Positions 51,287 to 58,640 of a DNA stretch of 64,000 nucleotides are shown here, piece by piece. Position numbers and translations under genes: made by a program. The stretch's first letter is position 1, and every line of letters starts with the position of its first letter. The stretch is from the NCBI RefSeq assembly GCF_013408305.1, contig NZ_JACBZS010000001.1:3286001-3350000 (forward strand). Reading direction: 5' to 3'. The notes under the pieces were generated by a model. It was given only the letters and a program-made list of their open reading frames with translations. It was not told the DNA's origin and did not search any database. The DNA comes from Naumannella cuiyingiana (GTDB lineage Bacteria; Actinomycetota; Actinomycetes; Propionibacteriales; Propionibacteriaceae).

Positions 51287-52690
51287 ATGGATCGGGGCAC
51301 AGGCGTGGTGACGGCGGGTGAGTTGCTCGGCGTTGCTGCAGGTCTGCGGCAAGATCAGTTGCGGGCGGAGGCGGAGATCCTGGTCGCGGCGGTGGAGTGG
51401 GCGATCCTGCACCCGGATCTGGATGATCAGCCCGCGACCTTGTGGTCGCGGGGTGAGGACACGCTGATCACGTTGGCCGGAGACGGCGCGCCGGGGGTGG
51501 ATCCGGCCTGCATCGCCGAGTTCGCCGCCGTGCTCGGGATCACGACCGAGGCTGGGCAGCGGCTGATCGGCGACGCCCTGGAGTTGCGGTTCCGGCTGCC
51601 GATGTTGTGGGCGGGCGTGCAGGCGTTGCGGGTGCCGGCGTGGCGGGCCCGGACCGTGGCGGAGGCCACTCGCGGACTCTCGCGCGCGGGCGCGGGGTGT
51701 GTGGACCGGCAGGTCGCCGCCGTCGCCGGACGGATCGGGCCCACCCAGCTCGCCCGGCTGATCGCGACCGCCGTCGCCATCCATGGCGAGCCTTCGGGTG
51801 ACGGTGTCGCTGATCCGGATGACGGCGTCGGGGAGGCGGATCTGTTCGTGCAGGTCGAGTGCGACACCACCAGCGTGGATGGCCGCGCCCACCTGACCGG
51901 CACCCTCGAGCTGCCCGACGGGCTCGCCCTCGAATCCGCCCTCGCCGCCGGCGCGCAGGCGCTGACCGCGTGGGGCTCGGATGCGCCGCTACAGGCCCGC
52001 CGAGCCCGGGCCCTGGGCGACCTGGCCCGCCGACAACCGCCCCTCGACCCCGCACAGCCCGAACCCGCGCCCGACAGCACCAGCCAGAACTCGACCGGCC
52101 CGGATCCGGAAGCTGCGGGCCCGGCACCACGAACCCTCACCATCTACGCCCACCTGACCGCCCACCACGACACCACCGTCGACTGCGACACCGTCGCCCA
52201 CCACGACAGCGCCGGGCCGTTCGGGCCACTCGGGCGGCTCGGCACCACCAACTCCCCGGTCACGGCCGAGCAGGTCCGCCACTGGTGCCGCGCGCCCGGC
52301 ACCCGGGTGATCGTGAAACCCGTGATCGACCTCAACCAGCCCGTCAGCTCCGAGCGCTACCAGGTCCCCGACCGGATCCGCGAACACGTCCTCCTGCGCG
52401 ACCCGACCTGCGTATTCCCGTGGTGTGCCAAGAACAGCCACCGCGCCGACATCGACCACATCACCCCCTGGCCGAACGGCCCCACCCACACCGACAACCT
52501 CGCACCCCTGTGCCGCCGACACCACCGACTGAAAACCCACACCGGCTGGACCTACCATCGCAACCCCGACGGCAGCTACACCTGGACCAGCCCCCACGGC
52601 TGGACCCTCACCCGCGACCCCAGCGGCACCCACCCCGGACAACCACCACAGTCGCGGCCGGACCTGCCACCACCCGGGCCCGACGGCTGA
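51287..52690 (+). CDS. DUF222/13E12-type HNH endonuclease-like protein
   Basis: 467 residues from ATG; TAGGGT (51274-51279) ends seven bases upstream. N-terminal DUF222 region (about 1-250; 'EILVAAVEWAILHPDLDDQ', 'LARLIATAVAIHG') is joined by a Pro/Asp linker to an HNH nuclease domain: 'LLRDPTCVFPWCAKNSHRAD', 'IDHITPWPNG' and 'NLAPLCRRHHRLKTHTGWTY'. The zinc cysteines and catalytic His-Asn-His are intact. This family (REP13E12-like) is present in many copies in actinobacterial genomes, often strain-variable. Role unknown; codon use in the 3' half is markedly C-rich (CACC/ACCC). Confidence 0.9.
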   Translation: MDRGTGVVTAGELLGVAAGLRQDQLRAEAEILVAAVEWAILHPDLDDQPATLWSRGEDTLITLAGDGAPGVDPACIAEFAAVLGITTEAGQRLIGDALELRFRLPMLWAGVQALRVPAWRARTVAEATRGLSRAGAGCVDRQVAAVAGRIGPTQLARLIATAVAIHGEPSGDGVADPDDGVGEADLFVQVECDTTSVDGRAHLTGTLELPDGLALESALAAGAQALTAWGSDAPLQARRARALGDLARRQPPLDPAQPEPAPDSTSQNSTGPDPEAAGPAPRTLTIYAHLTAHHDTTVDCDTVAHHDSAGPFGPLGRLGTTNSPVTAEQVRHWCRAPGTRVIVKPVIDLNQPVSSERYQVPDRIREHVLLRDPTCVFPWCAKNSHRADIDHITPWPNGPTHTDNLAPLCRRHHRLKTHTGWTYHRNPDGSYTWTSPHGWTLTRDPSGTHPGQPPQSRPDLPPPGPDG

Positions 52691-52804
52691 TCGGCAGCAT
52701 CTCGGCGCGTTCTTCAGTGATCAACAACCCCAGCCGCCCCCGCGGCCCGTCGTCGTGCCCGAACACATCTCGGTGGATCGCTGCGCTGGTCGGAGATGTC
52801 GGTC

Positions 52805-53137
52805 GTGTCGCGGGGGGTCCGGTTCAGGCCGTGAGCTTGCTGGCGGCTCGGGCCACGACCTCGCCGACCTTCGACCCGGGGTGCACGGGAATGGTGATGG
52901 CGTCCAGCACGGCACCGTTGACCAGGTGGTGAAGCCACAGCACTTGCTCGCGGCCGCCGGGCAGCCCGCGAGCCCGGTGGAATGCCACATCCGTCGCGAA
53001 GCCTTGATGCAGGACGGGCTCCAGTACCGCTCGAACGTCGTCGGAGCGGGTGGCTTCCAGTCGTAGTTCGATCAGGGCCGCGGCCACGTAGGGGTGCTCG
53101 AGGAGACGCTCGGTGACGTATTCGGCGTACCGGGCTG
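52805..53137. repeat. 333-bp tandem direct duplication, copy 1
   Basis: Begins GTGTCGCGGGGGGTCC and ends at 53137. It matches the next 333 bases with three differences I can see (52914, near 52984 and near 53080 in copy 1), about 99% identity. A GTG is shared at both ends of the unit, fitting microhomology-mediated duplication. The unit is 111 codons. Confidence 0.92.
52824..53137 (-). pseudogene. Duplicated 3' fragment of the TetR gene
   Basis: Same frame and nearly identical residues as the C-terminal ~104 codons of the neighbouring TetR ('LIELRLEATRSDDVRAVLEP', 'GREQVLWLHHLVNGAVLDAI'), including the same stop. It lacks the DNA-binding half. It could be translated from an internal GTG (53087) as an 87-residue ligand/dimer domain, but a promoter is not apparent, so I call it a remnant. 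Confidence 0.85.
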
Positions 53138-53470
53138 GTGTCGCGGGGGGTCCGGTTCAGGCCGTGAGCTTGCTGGCGGCTCGGGCCACGACCTCGCCGA
53201 CCTTCGACCCGGGGTGCACGGGAATGGTGATGGCGTCCAGCACTGCACCGTTGACCAGGTGGTGAAGCCACAGCACTTGCTCGCGGCCGCCGGGCAGCCC
53301 GCGAGCCCGGTGGAACGCCACATCCGTCGCGAAGCCTTGATGCAGGACGGGCTCCAGTACCGCTCGAACGTCGTCGGAGCGGGTGGCTTCCAGTCGTAGT
53401 TCGATCAGGGCCGCCGCCACGTAGGGGTGCTCGAGGAGACGCTCGGTGACGTATTCGGCGTACCGGGCTG
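53138..53470. repeat. 333-bp tandem direct duplication, copy 2
   Basis: Second unit, offset exactly 333 bases from copy 1. It carries the functional 3' end of the TetR gene. Beyond 53474 the sequence continues uniquely into the N-terminal TetR coding region, which shows that this copy is in the ancestral context. Confidence 0.92.
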
Positions 53471-53720
53471 GTGCTTCTGCGGCCGGGAGGTCTGCGAGTT
53501 GATCAAGCCTGTCCGGATCGGGTGCGAGCAACTCGAAGACCCGTTGCGTCATGGCCAGCAGCAACTCGGCCTTGCTGGGGAAGTAGTTTGCGCAGGTGCC
53601 CGGAGGGAGTTCGGCCTTCCTGTCCACGGCACGGTGGGTCAGTGCGCGTGGGCCCTCGCTGCCCAGGATTGCTACCGCGGCCTGGGCAAGCTGCGAGCGT
53701 CGGGCGGGATTGGCGACCAT
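53157..53720 (-). CDS. TetR family transcriptional regulator
   Basis: 187 residues from ATG; TAGGTT ends six bases upstream (leaderless). The helix-turn-helix is 'RRSQLAQAAVAILGSEGPRA', 'LTHRAVDRKAELPPGTCANY' and 'FPSKAELLLAMTQR'. The ligand domain includes 'YAEYVTERLLEHPYVAAALI'. It is divergent from a DHFR-fold reductase with an inverted repeat between, so it probably represses that gene and itself. Its last 111 codons have been duplicated downstream. Confidence 0.92.
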   Translation of the reverse strand: MVANPARRSQLAQAAVAILGSEGPRALTHRAVDRKAELPPGTCANYFPSKAELLLAMTQRVFELLAPDPDRLDQLADLPAAEAPARYAEYVTERLLEHPYVAAALIELRLEATRSDDVRAVLEPVLHQGFATDVAFHRARGLPGGREQVLWLHHLVNGAVLDAITIPVHPGSKVGEVVARAASKLTA

Positions 53721-53748
53721 GGCACAAACCTAGGGCAACCAGTACGGG

Positions 53749-53785
53749 TGTTGTGATTAACTCAACCACAACATCCGTTGTGATT
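53749..53785. promoter_or_regulatory. Candidate TetR operator region
   Basis: TGTTGTG (53749-53755) and CACAACA (53767-53773) form a perfect inverted repeat with an 11-base spacer. TTGTGATT occurs at 53751 and again at 53779. The 73-bp gap is much AT-richer than its surroundings. It lies between the TetR and reductase start codons. Confidence 0.6.
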
Positions 53786-53793
53786 GGAGTCCC

Positions 53794-54363
53794 ATGAGAA
53801 AACTCGTCTACTACATCGCCACCAGCATCGACGGCTACATCGCCGACTCGACCGGGGACACCTCGGCCTTCCCGGTCTGCCAGGAAACCCTGGATGACCT
53901 GTTCTCCCGGTATCCCGAGACATGTCCCCAGCATCTTCGCGGCCCACTGGGGGTGACGGGATCGGCTCGCCGCTTCGACACCGTGATCCTGGGGCGCAGC
54001 ACCCATGAGCCAGCACTGCAGGCCGGGCTCACCAGCGCCTACCCGCACCTGCGTCAGTTGGTGGTGACCCATCACGCCCTCCCCGAGGACCCCACCGTCG
54101 AGGCGCTGTCCGGCGACCTCGGCACCCAGGTTTCCCGGCTCAAGCGCGATGCGGGCGACGACATCTGGCTCTGCGGTGGCAGCGACGTCGCCGGCCAACT
54201 TCTCGACGAGATCGATGAGATTCAGCTCAAGGTCAACCCGATCACCCTGGGCAGCGGCATGCCCCTGTTCCGCTCCACGGTTCGGCGTACCTGGCACGTG
54301 TCCAGCGCCGAACCGCTCGCGGGCGGCATCGTGCTCGTGACATACACCCCGGCGGATCAGTGA
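53794..54363 (+). CDS. Dihydrofolate reductase-fold protein (RibD C-terminal family)
   Basis: 189 residues from ATG with GGAG upstream. 'MRKLVYYIATSIDGYIAD', 'DTVILGRSTHEPAL', 'RQLVVTHHALPED' and 'DIWLCGGSDVAGQLLDEID' are the NADPH-binding and core strands of the RibD_C/DHFR-like family (YyaP/YwjB type). These are NADPH-dependent reductases of unknown substrate, often next to a TetR or MarR regulator, as here. Confidence 0.9.
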   Translation: MRKLVYYIATSIDGYIADSTGDTSAFPVCQETLDDLFSRYPETCPQHLRGPLGVTGSARRFDTVILGRSTHEPALQAGLTSAYPHLRQLVVTHHALPEDPTVEALSGDLGTQVSRLKRDAGDDIWLCGGSDVAGQLLDEIDEIQLKVNPITLGSGMPLFRSTVRRTWHVSSAEPLAGGIVLVTYTPADQ

Positions 54364-54397
54364 GGCCGGTGCCGGTGGCAGGTGAAGGGGCCCGCTG

Positions 54398-54694
54398 TCA
54401 GATGTTCAGCCGGATCCGGCCGACCTGGGGCGGGTTGTCGTCGCCCATCGCGGCGCGCCAGCGCCGGGCCGTGAACCGATTGATCAACAACTGGGTGACA
54501 CCGATGCCGATCGCGCTCGACAGCGCCCAGATGACGGCTTGGCCGAGCGGGGCATCGGGATCGCTGGGCGACGGCGGTTCGTCGCCGGTGACCGCCTTCC
54601 ACGCGCCACTGACCGCCTTCTGCGCCACGAAGGTAGTGGCGGCGCCCAGCAGGCCGGCGTAGATCTTCCACAAGATCGCCTTGGACGGTTCCAT
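54398..54694 (-). CDS. DUF4235 family small membrane protein
   Basis: 98 residues from ATG with AGGAG four bases upstream. 'SKAILWKIYAGLLGAATTFV' and 'AVIWALSSAIGIGVTQLLIN' are two membrane segments separated by the acidic 'TGDEPPSPSDPDAPLG'; a basic 'RFTARRWRAAMG' follows. Typical actinobacterial DUF4235. Function unknown. Confidence 0.9.
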   Translation of the reverse strand: MEPSKAILWKIYAGLLGAATTFVAQKAVSGAWKAVTGDEPPSPSDPDAPLGQAVIWALSSAIGIGVTQLLINRFTARRWRAAMGDDNPPQVGRIRLNI

Positions 54695-54805
54695 GGGTCT
54701 CCTTCGCTCGTGTGCCGGGCGCAATCGCGCATTGGCTGCGGTCGCGCGGACCGGCGTATCGTGTCGCGCAGTTTCATCCTAGGGGTAGCGCCGGAGAGGA
54801 CGAGT

Positions 54806-55333
54806 GTGGAACCCACCGGGCCGTACACCGAGCGTCAGTGGGCGCCCATCTGGTGGTGGCTGGTCGCCGCGGCGCTCTGGGCGACGCTGGTGATCGCGAT
54901 CGGGGCGTACCTGCCCTGGTGGGCCGGCCTTGCCGGCGCCGTGCTCACCGGCGTACCGATCGCCCTCGCTCTCGGCGGCTGGGGTGCGCGCCGGGTGACG
55001 GTCGACGACGCCGGGGTGCGCGCCGGGCGCTCGTTGCTCGAATGGTCCTACGCCGACGAGCCGATCGCGCTCGACCGGGCCGCGGCCCGCGAGCGGCTCG
55101 GGCCCCGGGCGGCCGTGCGGGCCTGGCTGGTGACGCGGCCCTGGCTGCCCGAGGCGGTCGAGCTGCCCGTACGGGACCCCGCCGATCCGCACCCGTACTG
55201 GCTGATCGGCACCCGCGACGCCGGCCGGTTGGCGAGCGCCATCCGCGCCGCCCGGCCCGCAGCCGGTACGCCGCGACCGGCATCCGATCCGGCCCGACCG
55301 GACGGTTCGATCGGTACGCCCGCCAGTGGCTAG
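54806..55333 (+). CDS. DUF3093 family membrane protein
   Basis: 175 residues from GTG 54806. Two membrane segments ('PIWWWLVAAALWATLVIAIG' and 'WAGLAGAVLTGVPIALALGG') precede a PH-like cytoplasmic domain ('[19 protein letters not shown]', 'VRAWLVTRPWLPEAVELPVR', 'PYWLIGTRDAGRLASAI'). DUF3093 next to dut is conserved in actinobacteria (Rv2698 beside dut in M. tuberculosis). Its TAG stop forms the -10 of dut. Confidence 0.9.
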   Translation: MEPTGPYTERQWAPIWWWLVAAALWATLVIAIGAYLPWWAGLAGAVLTGVPIALALGGWGARRVTVDDAGVRAGRSLLEWSYADEPIALDRAAARERLGPRAAVRAWLVTRPWLPEAVELPVRDPADPHPYWLIGTRDAGRLASAIRAARPAAGTPRPASDPARPDGSIGTPASG

Positions 55334-55336
55334 GGT
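55331..55336 (+). promoter_or_regulatory. -10 hexamer of dut formed by a stop codon (TAGGGT)
   Basis: The DUF3093 TAG (55331-55333) begins TAGGGT, which ends six bases before GTG 55343. Predicted leaderless promoter for dut. Confidence 0.55.
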
Positions 55337-55342
55337 GGCCAC

Positions 55343-55831
55343 GTGTCACCCGCGGAGGAAGTCGTCAGGGTCGGGATCCGGCTGCTCGACCCGATCGCCA
55401 TGGTCCCGGACTATGCGCGCCCGCTGGATGCCGGCGCCGATCTCGTCACGGTCGAAGATGTCGAACTGGCGCCGGGGGAGCGTCGGCTGGTGGGCACCGG
55501 GATTGCTCTCGCGATCCCGCCGGGATGGGCCGGGTTCGTCCATCCCCGCTCAGGTCTCGCGGCCCGCCACGGGCTGTCGGTGGTGAACACCCCGGGCACG
55601 ATCGACGCCGGCTACCGGGGCGAGATCAAGGTCTGTCTGCTGAACACCGATCGGACCGAACCGATCACGATTGCCCGCGGGGACCGGATCGCCCAACTGG
55701 TCGTGCAACGGGTCGGCCGGGCGGAGTTCGTGATCACCGAGGAGTTGGCCGACTCCGAGCGCGGGGCCGGCGGCTACGGCTCCACCGGCGGGGTCGCCAC
55801 ATGGGTAGAGAAGAACCGGGAGGGTTCATGA
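55343..55831 (+). CDS. dut: dUTP diphosphatase
   Basis: 162 residues from GTG. Trimeric dUTPase motifs in order: 1 '[16 protein letters not shown]', 2 '[12 protein letters not shown]', 3 '[20 protein letters not shown]', 4 '[14 protein letters not shown]', 5 '[11 protein letters not shown]'. It converts dUTP to dUMP, keeping uracil out of DNA. The ATGA overlap with the DUF3710 gene indicates an operon. Confidence 0.97.
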   Translation: MSPAEEVVRVGIRLLDPIAMVPDYARPLDAGADLVTVEDVELAPGERRLVGTGIALAIPPGWAGFVHPRSGLAARHGLSVVNTPGTIDAGYRGEIKVCLLNTDRTEPITIARGDRIAQLVVQRVGRAEFVITEELADSERGAGGYGSTGGVATWVEKNREGS

Positions 55832-56709
55832 TCTTTGGCCGCAAGAAGCGCAGGGAAGAAGCCGAGGAGGTCGCCGACGACGAGTCGGTGACCACCGAGG
55901 CGGAAGGTGACGACGTCGATCAGCGTGACGACACCGACACCGATACCGATGCGGACACCGAGGCCGACGACACCGATGCCGACGACACCGATGCCGACGA
56001 CACCGAGGCCGACGACACCGAGGCCGACGACACCGAGGCCGACGAGAGCGAGGCCGACCCGGACGAGGAGCCGGTCGACCGCGAGCACGACGAGGACGAG
56101 TGGGCCACGCTGGATCGCGGCGAGTTCCGCGATGAGGGACCCTTCGACATCACCGAGGTCGATCTGGAGGACGACGAGGTCAGCCGGCTCGACCTCGGCT
56201 CCTTGATCATCACCCCGTTCGAAGGCGCCGAACTGCGCCTCAACGTCGTCGAAGGCACCCGGCGCATCGTCTCGGCGATGCTGGTCTCGGGCAATTCCGC
56301 CCTGGACCTGACCGTCTTCGCAGCCCCCCGCAGCGGCGGCCTGTGGGCCGACACCCGCACCCAGTTGATCGCCGAGACGGAGCAGGCCGGCGGTCAGGTG
56401 ACGCTGGTGGAAGGTCCGTTCGGCACCGAGGTACGCCGGCTGATGCCGGCCAAGGGCCCGGACGGTCAGGACGCCGTCCAGCCCACCCGGACCTGGATGG
56501 CACAGGGGCCGCGCTGGGCCCTGCGCGGAGTACTCTATGGAGAAGCCGCGCTCAGCGAAGCGCTCGAGGAGGACCCGGTGCTGCCGTTCTACGACGCCTT
56601 CCGCGATGTCGTGGTCCGCCGCGGCGACGGACCGCAACGCTCCGGTGAGGTCTTGTTGATGACGATCCCGGAAGGGATGGGTCCGCCCGCCGACCAACCC
56701 GCAGGTTGA
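55828..56709 (+). CDS. DUF3710 family protein with acidic repeat
   Basis: 293 residues from ATG overlapping the dut stop by four bases; GGGAGG precedes it. A basic start ('[14 protein letters not shown]') is followed by a ~75-residue Asp/Glu/Thr low-complexity stretch, then the DUF3710 beta domain: '[19 protein letters not shown]', '[17 protein letters not shown]' and '[18 protein letters not shown]'. The family always neighbours dut in actinobacteria; function unknown. The acidic stretch is longer than I would expect for the family. Confidence 0.9.
   Translation: MIFGRKKRREEAEEVADDESVTTEAEGDDVDQRDDTDTDTDADTEADDTDADDTDADDTEADDTEADDTEADESEADPDEEPVDREHDEDEWATLDRGEFRDEGPFDITEVDLEDDEVSRLDLGSLIITPFEGAELRLNVVEGTRRIVSAMLVSGNSALDLTVFAAPRSGGLWADTRTQLIAETEQAGGQVTLVEGPFGTEVRRLMPAKGPDGQDAVQPTRTWMAQGPRWALRGVLYGEAALSEALEEDPVLPFYDAFRDVVVRRGDGPQRSGEVLLMTIPEGMGPPADQPAG
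55927..56057. repeat. 15-bp tandem repeats encoding ADDT(D/E)
   Basis: The unit GCCGACGACACCGAG, with a GAT/GAG variant, occurs about five times in tandem, preceded by shorter Asp-Thr dinucleotide-like repeats. It gives an uninterrupted acidic run in the DUF3710 protein. Confidence 0.85.
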
Positions 56710-56740
56710 TCACCACCGTCGGCCCGAGGAGGCCGCTGTC

Positions 56741-57139
56741 ATGAATGCTGAAACCACGTCCAGGCGTCGCTCCGGGAATCCGCTGACCCGGGCGCTGCGC
56801 CGCTTCACATCCTCCAACGACGAGTTGGTCGCCCAGGACCGTCGCGAGGCTGCCGCGCGCGACGGCGCGACGCCGGTCGCCGACTGCACCGACCGTCAGG
56901 AGGTCGTCCTCACCGGGACGGTGTCCTGCCTGACGCTCGCGCCGGCAGGCGGTACGCCACGGCTGGTCGCCGATCTCGACGACGGCTCGGGCCAGGCCCG
57001 ACTGGTCTGGATGGGCCGCCGCGAGATCCGCGGGATCGAGGCCGGCACCGTGCTCCGGGTCACCGGTCGGGTGAGCTGCCAGCAGACCGGCCGGGTGCTG
57101 TACAACCCGAGCTACGAGATCATCAGCACCCCGAACTGA
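56741..57139 (+). CDS. OB-fold nucleic acid-binding domain protein
   Basis: 132 residues from ATG with GAGGAGG upstream, 31 bases after the DUF3710 gene. A basic N-terminus ('TSRRRSGNPLTRALRRFTSS') precedes an OB fold: 'RQEVVLTGTVSCLTLAP', 'PRLVADLDDGSGQARLVWMG' and 'GTVLRVTGRVSCQQTGRVLY'. It resembles RecG-wedge/tRNA-anticodon OB folds. It probably binds nucleic acid; partner unknown. The position after DUF3710 is conserved in actinobacteria. Confidence 0.9.
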   Translation: MNAETTSRRRSGNPLTRALRRFTSSNDELVAQDRREAAARDGATPVADCTDRQEVVLTGTVSCLTLAPAGGTPRLVADLDDGSGQARLVWMGRREIRGIEAGTVLRVTGRVSCQQTGRVLYNPSYEIISTPN

Positions 57140-57163
57140 GCCGGCGTACCGGCCCGGCGCCGT

Positions 57164-57838
57164 TCAGTCGATGTCGCCGAGCTTCGGGGCCAGCATGCGG
57201 GCCAGGGCGCTCTCGTCCTCCTGGGCCGTGACGAACAACAACTCGTCACCGCCCTCGAGCGCACCCTCGCGCTCGGGGGCCATCGCTCGTCCGTCGCGGA
57301 TGACGGCGACGAGGACCGCGTCCGCCGGCCACTCCAGGTCGCCAACCCGTCGCCCGATACAGGGGCTGTCGGCCGGCAGGGTCATCTCGACCAGATCGGT
57401 ATTGGACTGACGGAAGGTCAGCAACCGGACCAGGTCGCCGACCGCCACCGCCTCCTCGACCAGCGCCGACATCAGCCGGGGCGTGGAAACGGCGACGTCC
57501 ACGCCCCACTCGTCGTCGAACATCCACTCGTTGCGGGGATGGTTCACCCGGCCGACCGTCCGCGGCACGCTGAACTCGGTCTTGGCCAGCAGCGCGTGCA
57601 CCAGATTGGCCTTGTCGTCCCCGGTCGCCGCGATGGACACGTCGCAGGACTCCAGCCCGGCCTCCTCCAGCGAGGACAGCTCGCAGGCGTCGGCGAGCAG
57701 CCACTCCGCGCCGGGCACCGAGTCGGTCTTGAAGGCATGCGGATCCTTCTCGATCAGCAACACCTGATGGCCGTTCTCGGTCAGCTCGGTCGCGATCGAA
57801 CGGCCGACATTCCCGGCCCCGGCAATCGTCACGCGCAT
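57164..57838 (-). CDS. TrkA-type RCK potassium regulatory subunit (CeoC-like)
   Basis: 224 residues from ATG 57838 with a GAGGA motif upstream. RCK-N domain: 'MRVTIAGAGNVGRSIATEL' (GxGxxG), 'VLLIEKDPHAFK' and 'VSIAATGDDKANLVHALLA'. RCK-C domain: 'NTDLVEMTLPADSPCIGRRV' and 'DAVLVAVIRDGRAMAP'. It binds NAD(H)/ATP or c-di-AMP and gates K+ uptake. It is second in an operon with the paralogue at 57894-58565, 55 bases downstream of it. Confidence 0.92.
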   Translation of the reverse strand: MRVTIAGAGNVGRSIATELTENGHQVLLIEKDPHAFKTDSVPGAEWLLADACELSSLEEAGLESCDVSIAATGDDKANLVHALLAKTEFSVPRTVGRVNHPRNEWMFDDEWGVDVAVSTPRLMSALVEEAVAVGDLVRLLTFRQSNTDLVEMTLPADSPCIGRRVGDLEWPADAVLVAVIRDGRAMAPEREGALEGGDELLFVTAQEDESALARMLAPKLGDID

Positions 57839-57893
57839 CGGCTCGTCCTCGTCTCGAATGGGCTGATCATCTGCATCTGTGGGTACGCCGGCC

Positions 57894-58565
57894 TCAGTCG
57901 CGCGGCGGCTCGGCCTCGAGGACGGACTCGACCTCCGCGACCCGGTCCCGGGTGAGGGCCGCATAGACGAGATCGCCGTCCTGGAAGTGGGTCGACCGTT
58001 CCGGAACCAGCGCGCTGCCCATCCGCTGCAGGAACGGCAGTTGGCATCGCGCCGCGTCGGCCATCTGGCCGACCGTGTGGCCGACCCAGGCGGGATTCGC
58101 GTGCACCTGGATCAGCCGGACCGCGCCGGTGGGGTCGCGCCAGACCGGCTCGGACCCCTCGGGCAGCAGCCGGCGCAGAACCTGGTCGGTCGTCCACTTC
58201 ACGGTGGCCACCGTCGGGATGCCGAGCCGTTCGTAGACGGCGGCGCGCCCGGGGTCATAGATCCGGGCGACGACATTGTCGACGCCGTAGATCTCGCGTA
58301 CCACGCGGGCGGACAGGATGTTGGAATTGTCTCCGCTGGACACCGCCGCGAACGCGTCCGCCTGCTCGATCCCGGCCTGGGTGAGCACGGCCCGGTCGAA
58401 TCCGACGCCCTTCACCGTCCGGCCGCCGAACTCGGGGCCGAGCCGGCGGAAGGCGTCGACGTTCTGATCGATCACCGCGACCGAGTGGCCGCGCTTCTCC
58501 AGCGCGAGCGCGAGTCCGGATCCCACCCGGCCGCAGCCCATGATGACGATGTGCACGATGTTCAT
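57894..58565 (-). CDS. TrkA-type RCK potassium regulatory subunit (CeoB-like)
   Basis: 223 residues from ATG 58565; an in-frame GTG at 58556 is an alternative. 'HIVIMGCGRVGSGLALALEK' is the nucleotide-binding loop, 'VAVIDQNVDAFRRLG' the second strand, 'NSNILSARVVREIYGVDNVV' the interface, and the C-terminal RCK-C has 'WVGHTVGQMADAARCQLPFL'. It is paired with the CeoC-like gene and is divergent from a KimA-like K+ permease, the same arrangement as ceoBC and the APC permease in mycobacteria. Confidence 0.92.
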   Translation of the reverse strand: MNIVHIVIMGCGRVGSGLALALEKRGHSVAVIDQNVDAFRRLGPEFGGRTVKGVGFDRAVLTQAGIEQADAFAAVSSGDNSNILSARVVREIYGVDNVVARIYDPGRAAVYERLGIPTVATVKWTTDQVLRRLLPEGSEPVWRDPTGAVRLIQVHANPAWVGHTVGQMADAARCQLPFLQRMGSALVPERSTHFQDGDLVYAALTRDRVAEVESVLEAEPPRD

Positions 58566-58640
58566 CGTGGGCGAGGACGGTGTCTCGTGTCCACCGCGGC
58601 GAATCGGAGATGTTGGCGCGCGGGTCTAGGGTGACCACCC

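Noticed and set aside
51287-52690. HNH gene as part of an intron, intein or phage
   Set aside because: DUF222-HNH proteins are stand-alone in actinobacteria; no integrase, intron structure or phage genes are near.
52734-52798. Inverted repeat ACATCTC/GAGATGT as an insertion-element end
   Set aside because: Seven-base arms with no transposase nearby; better explained by chance or a weak hairpin.
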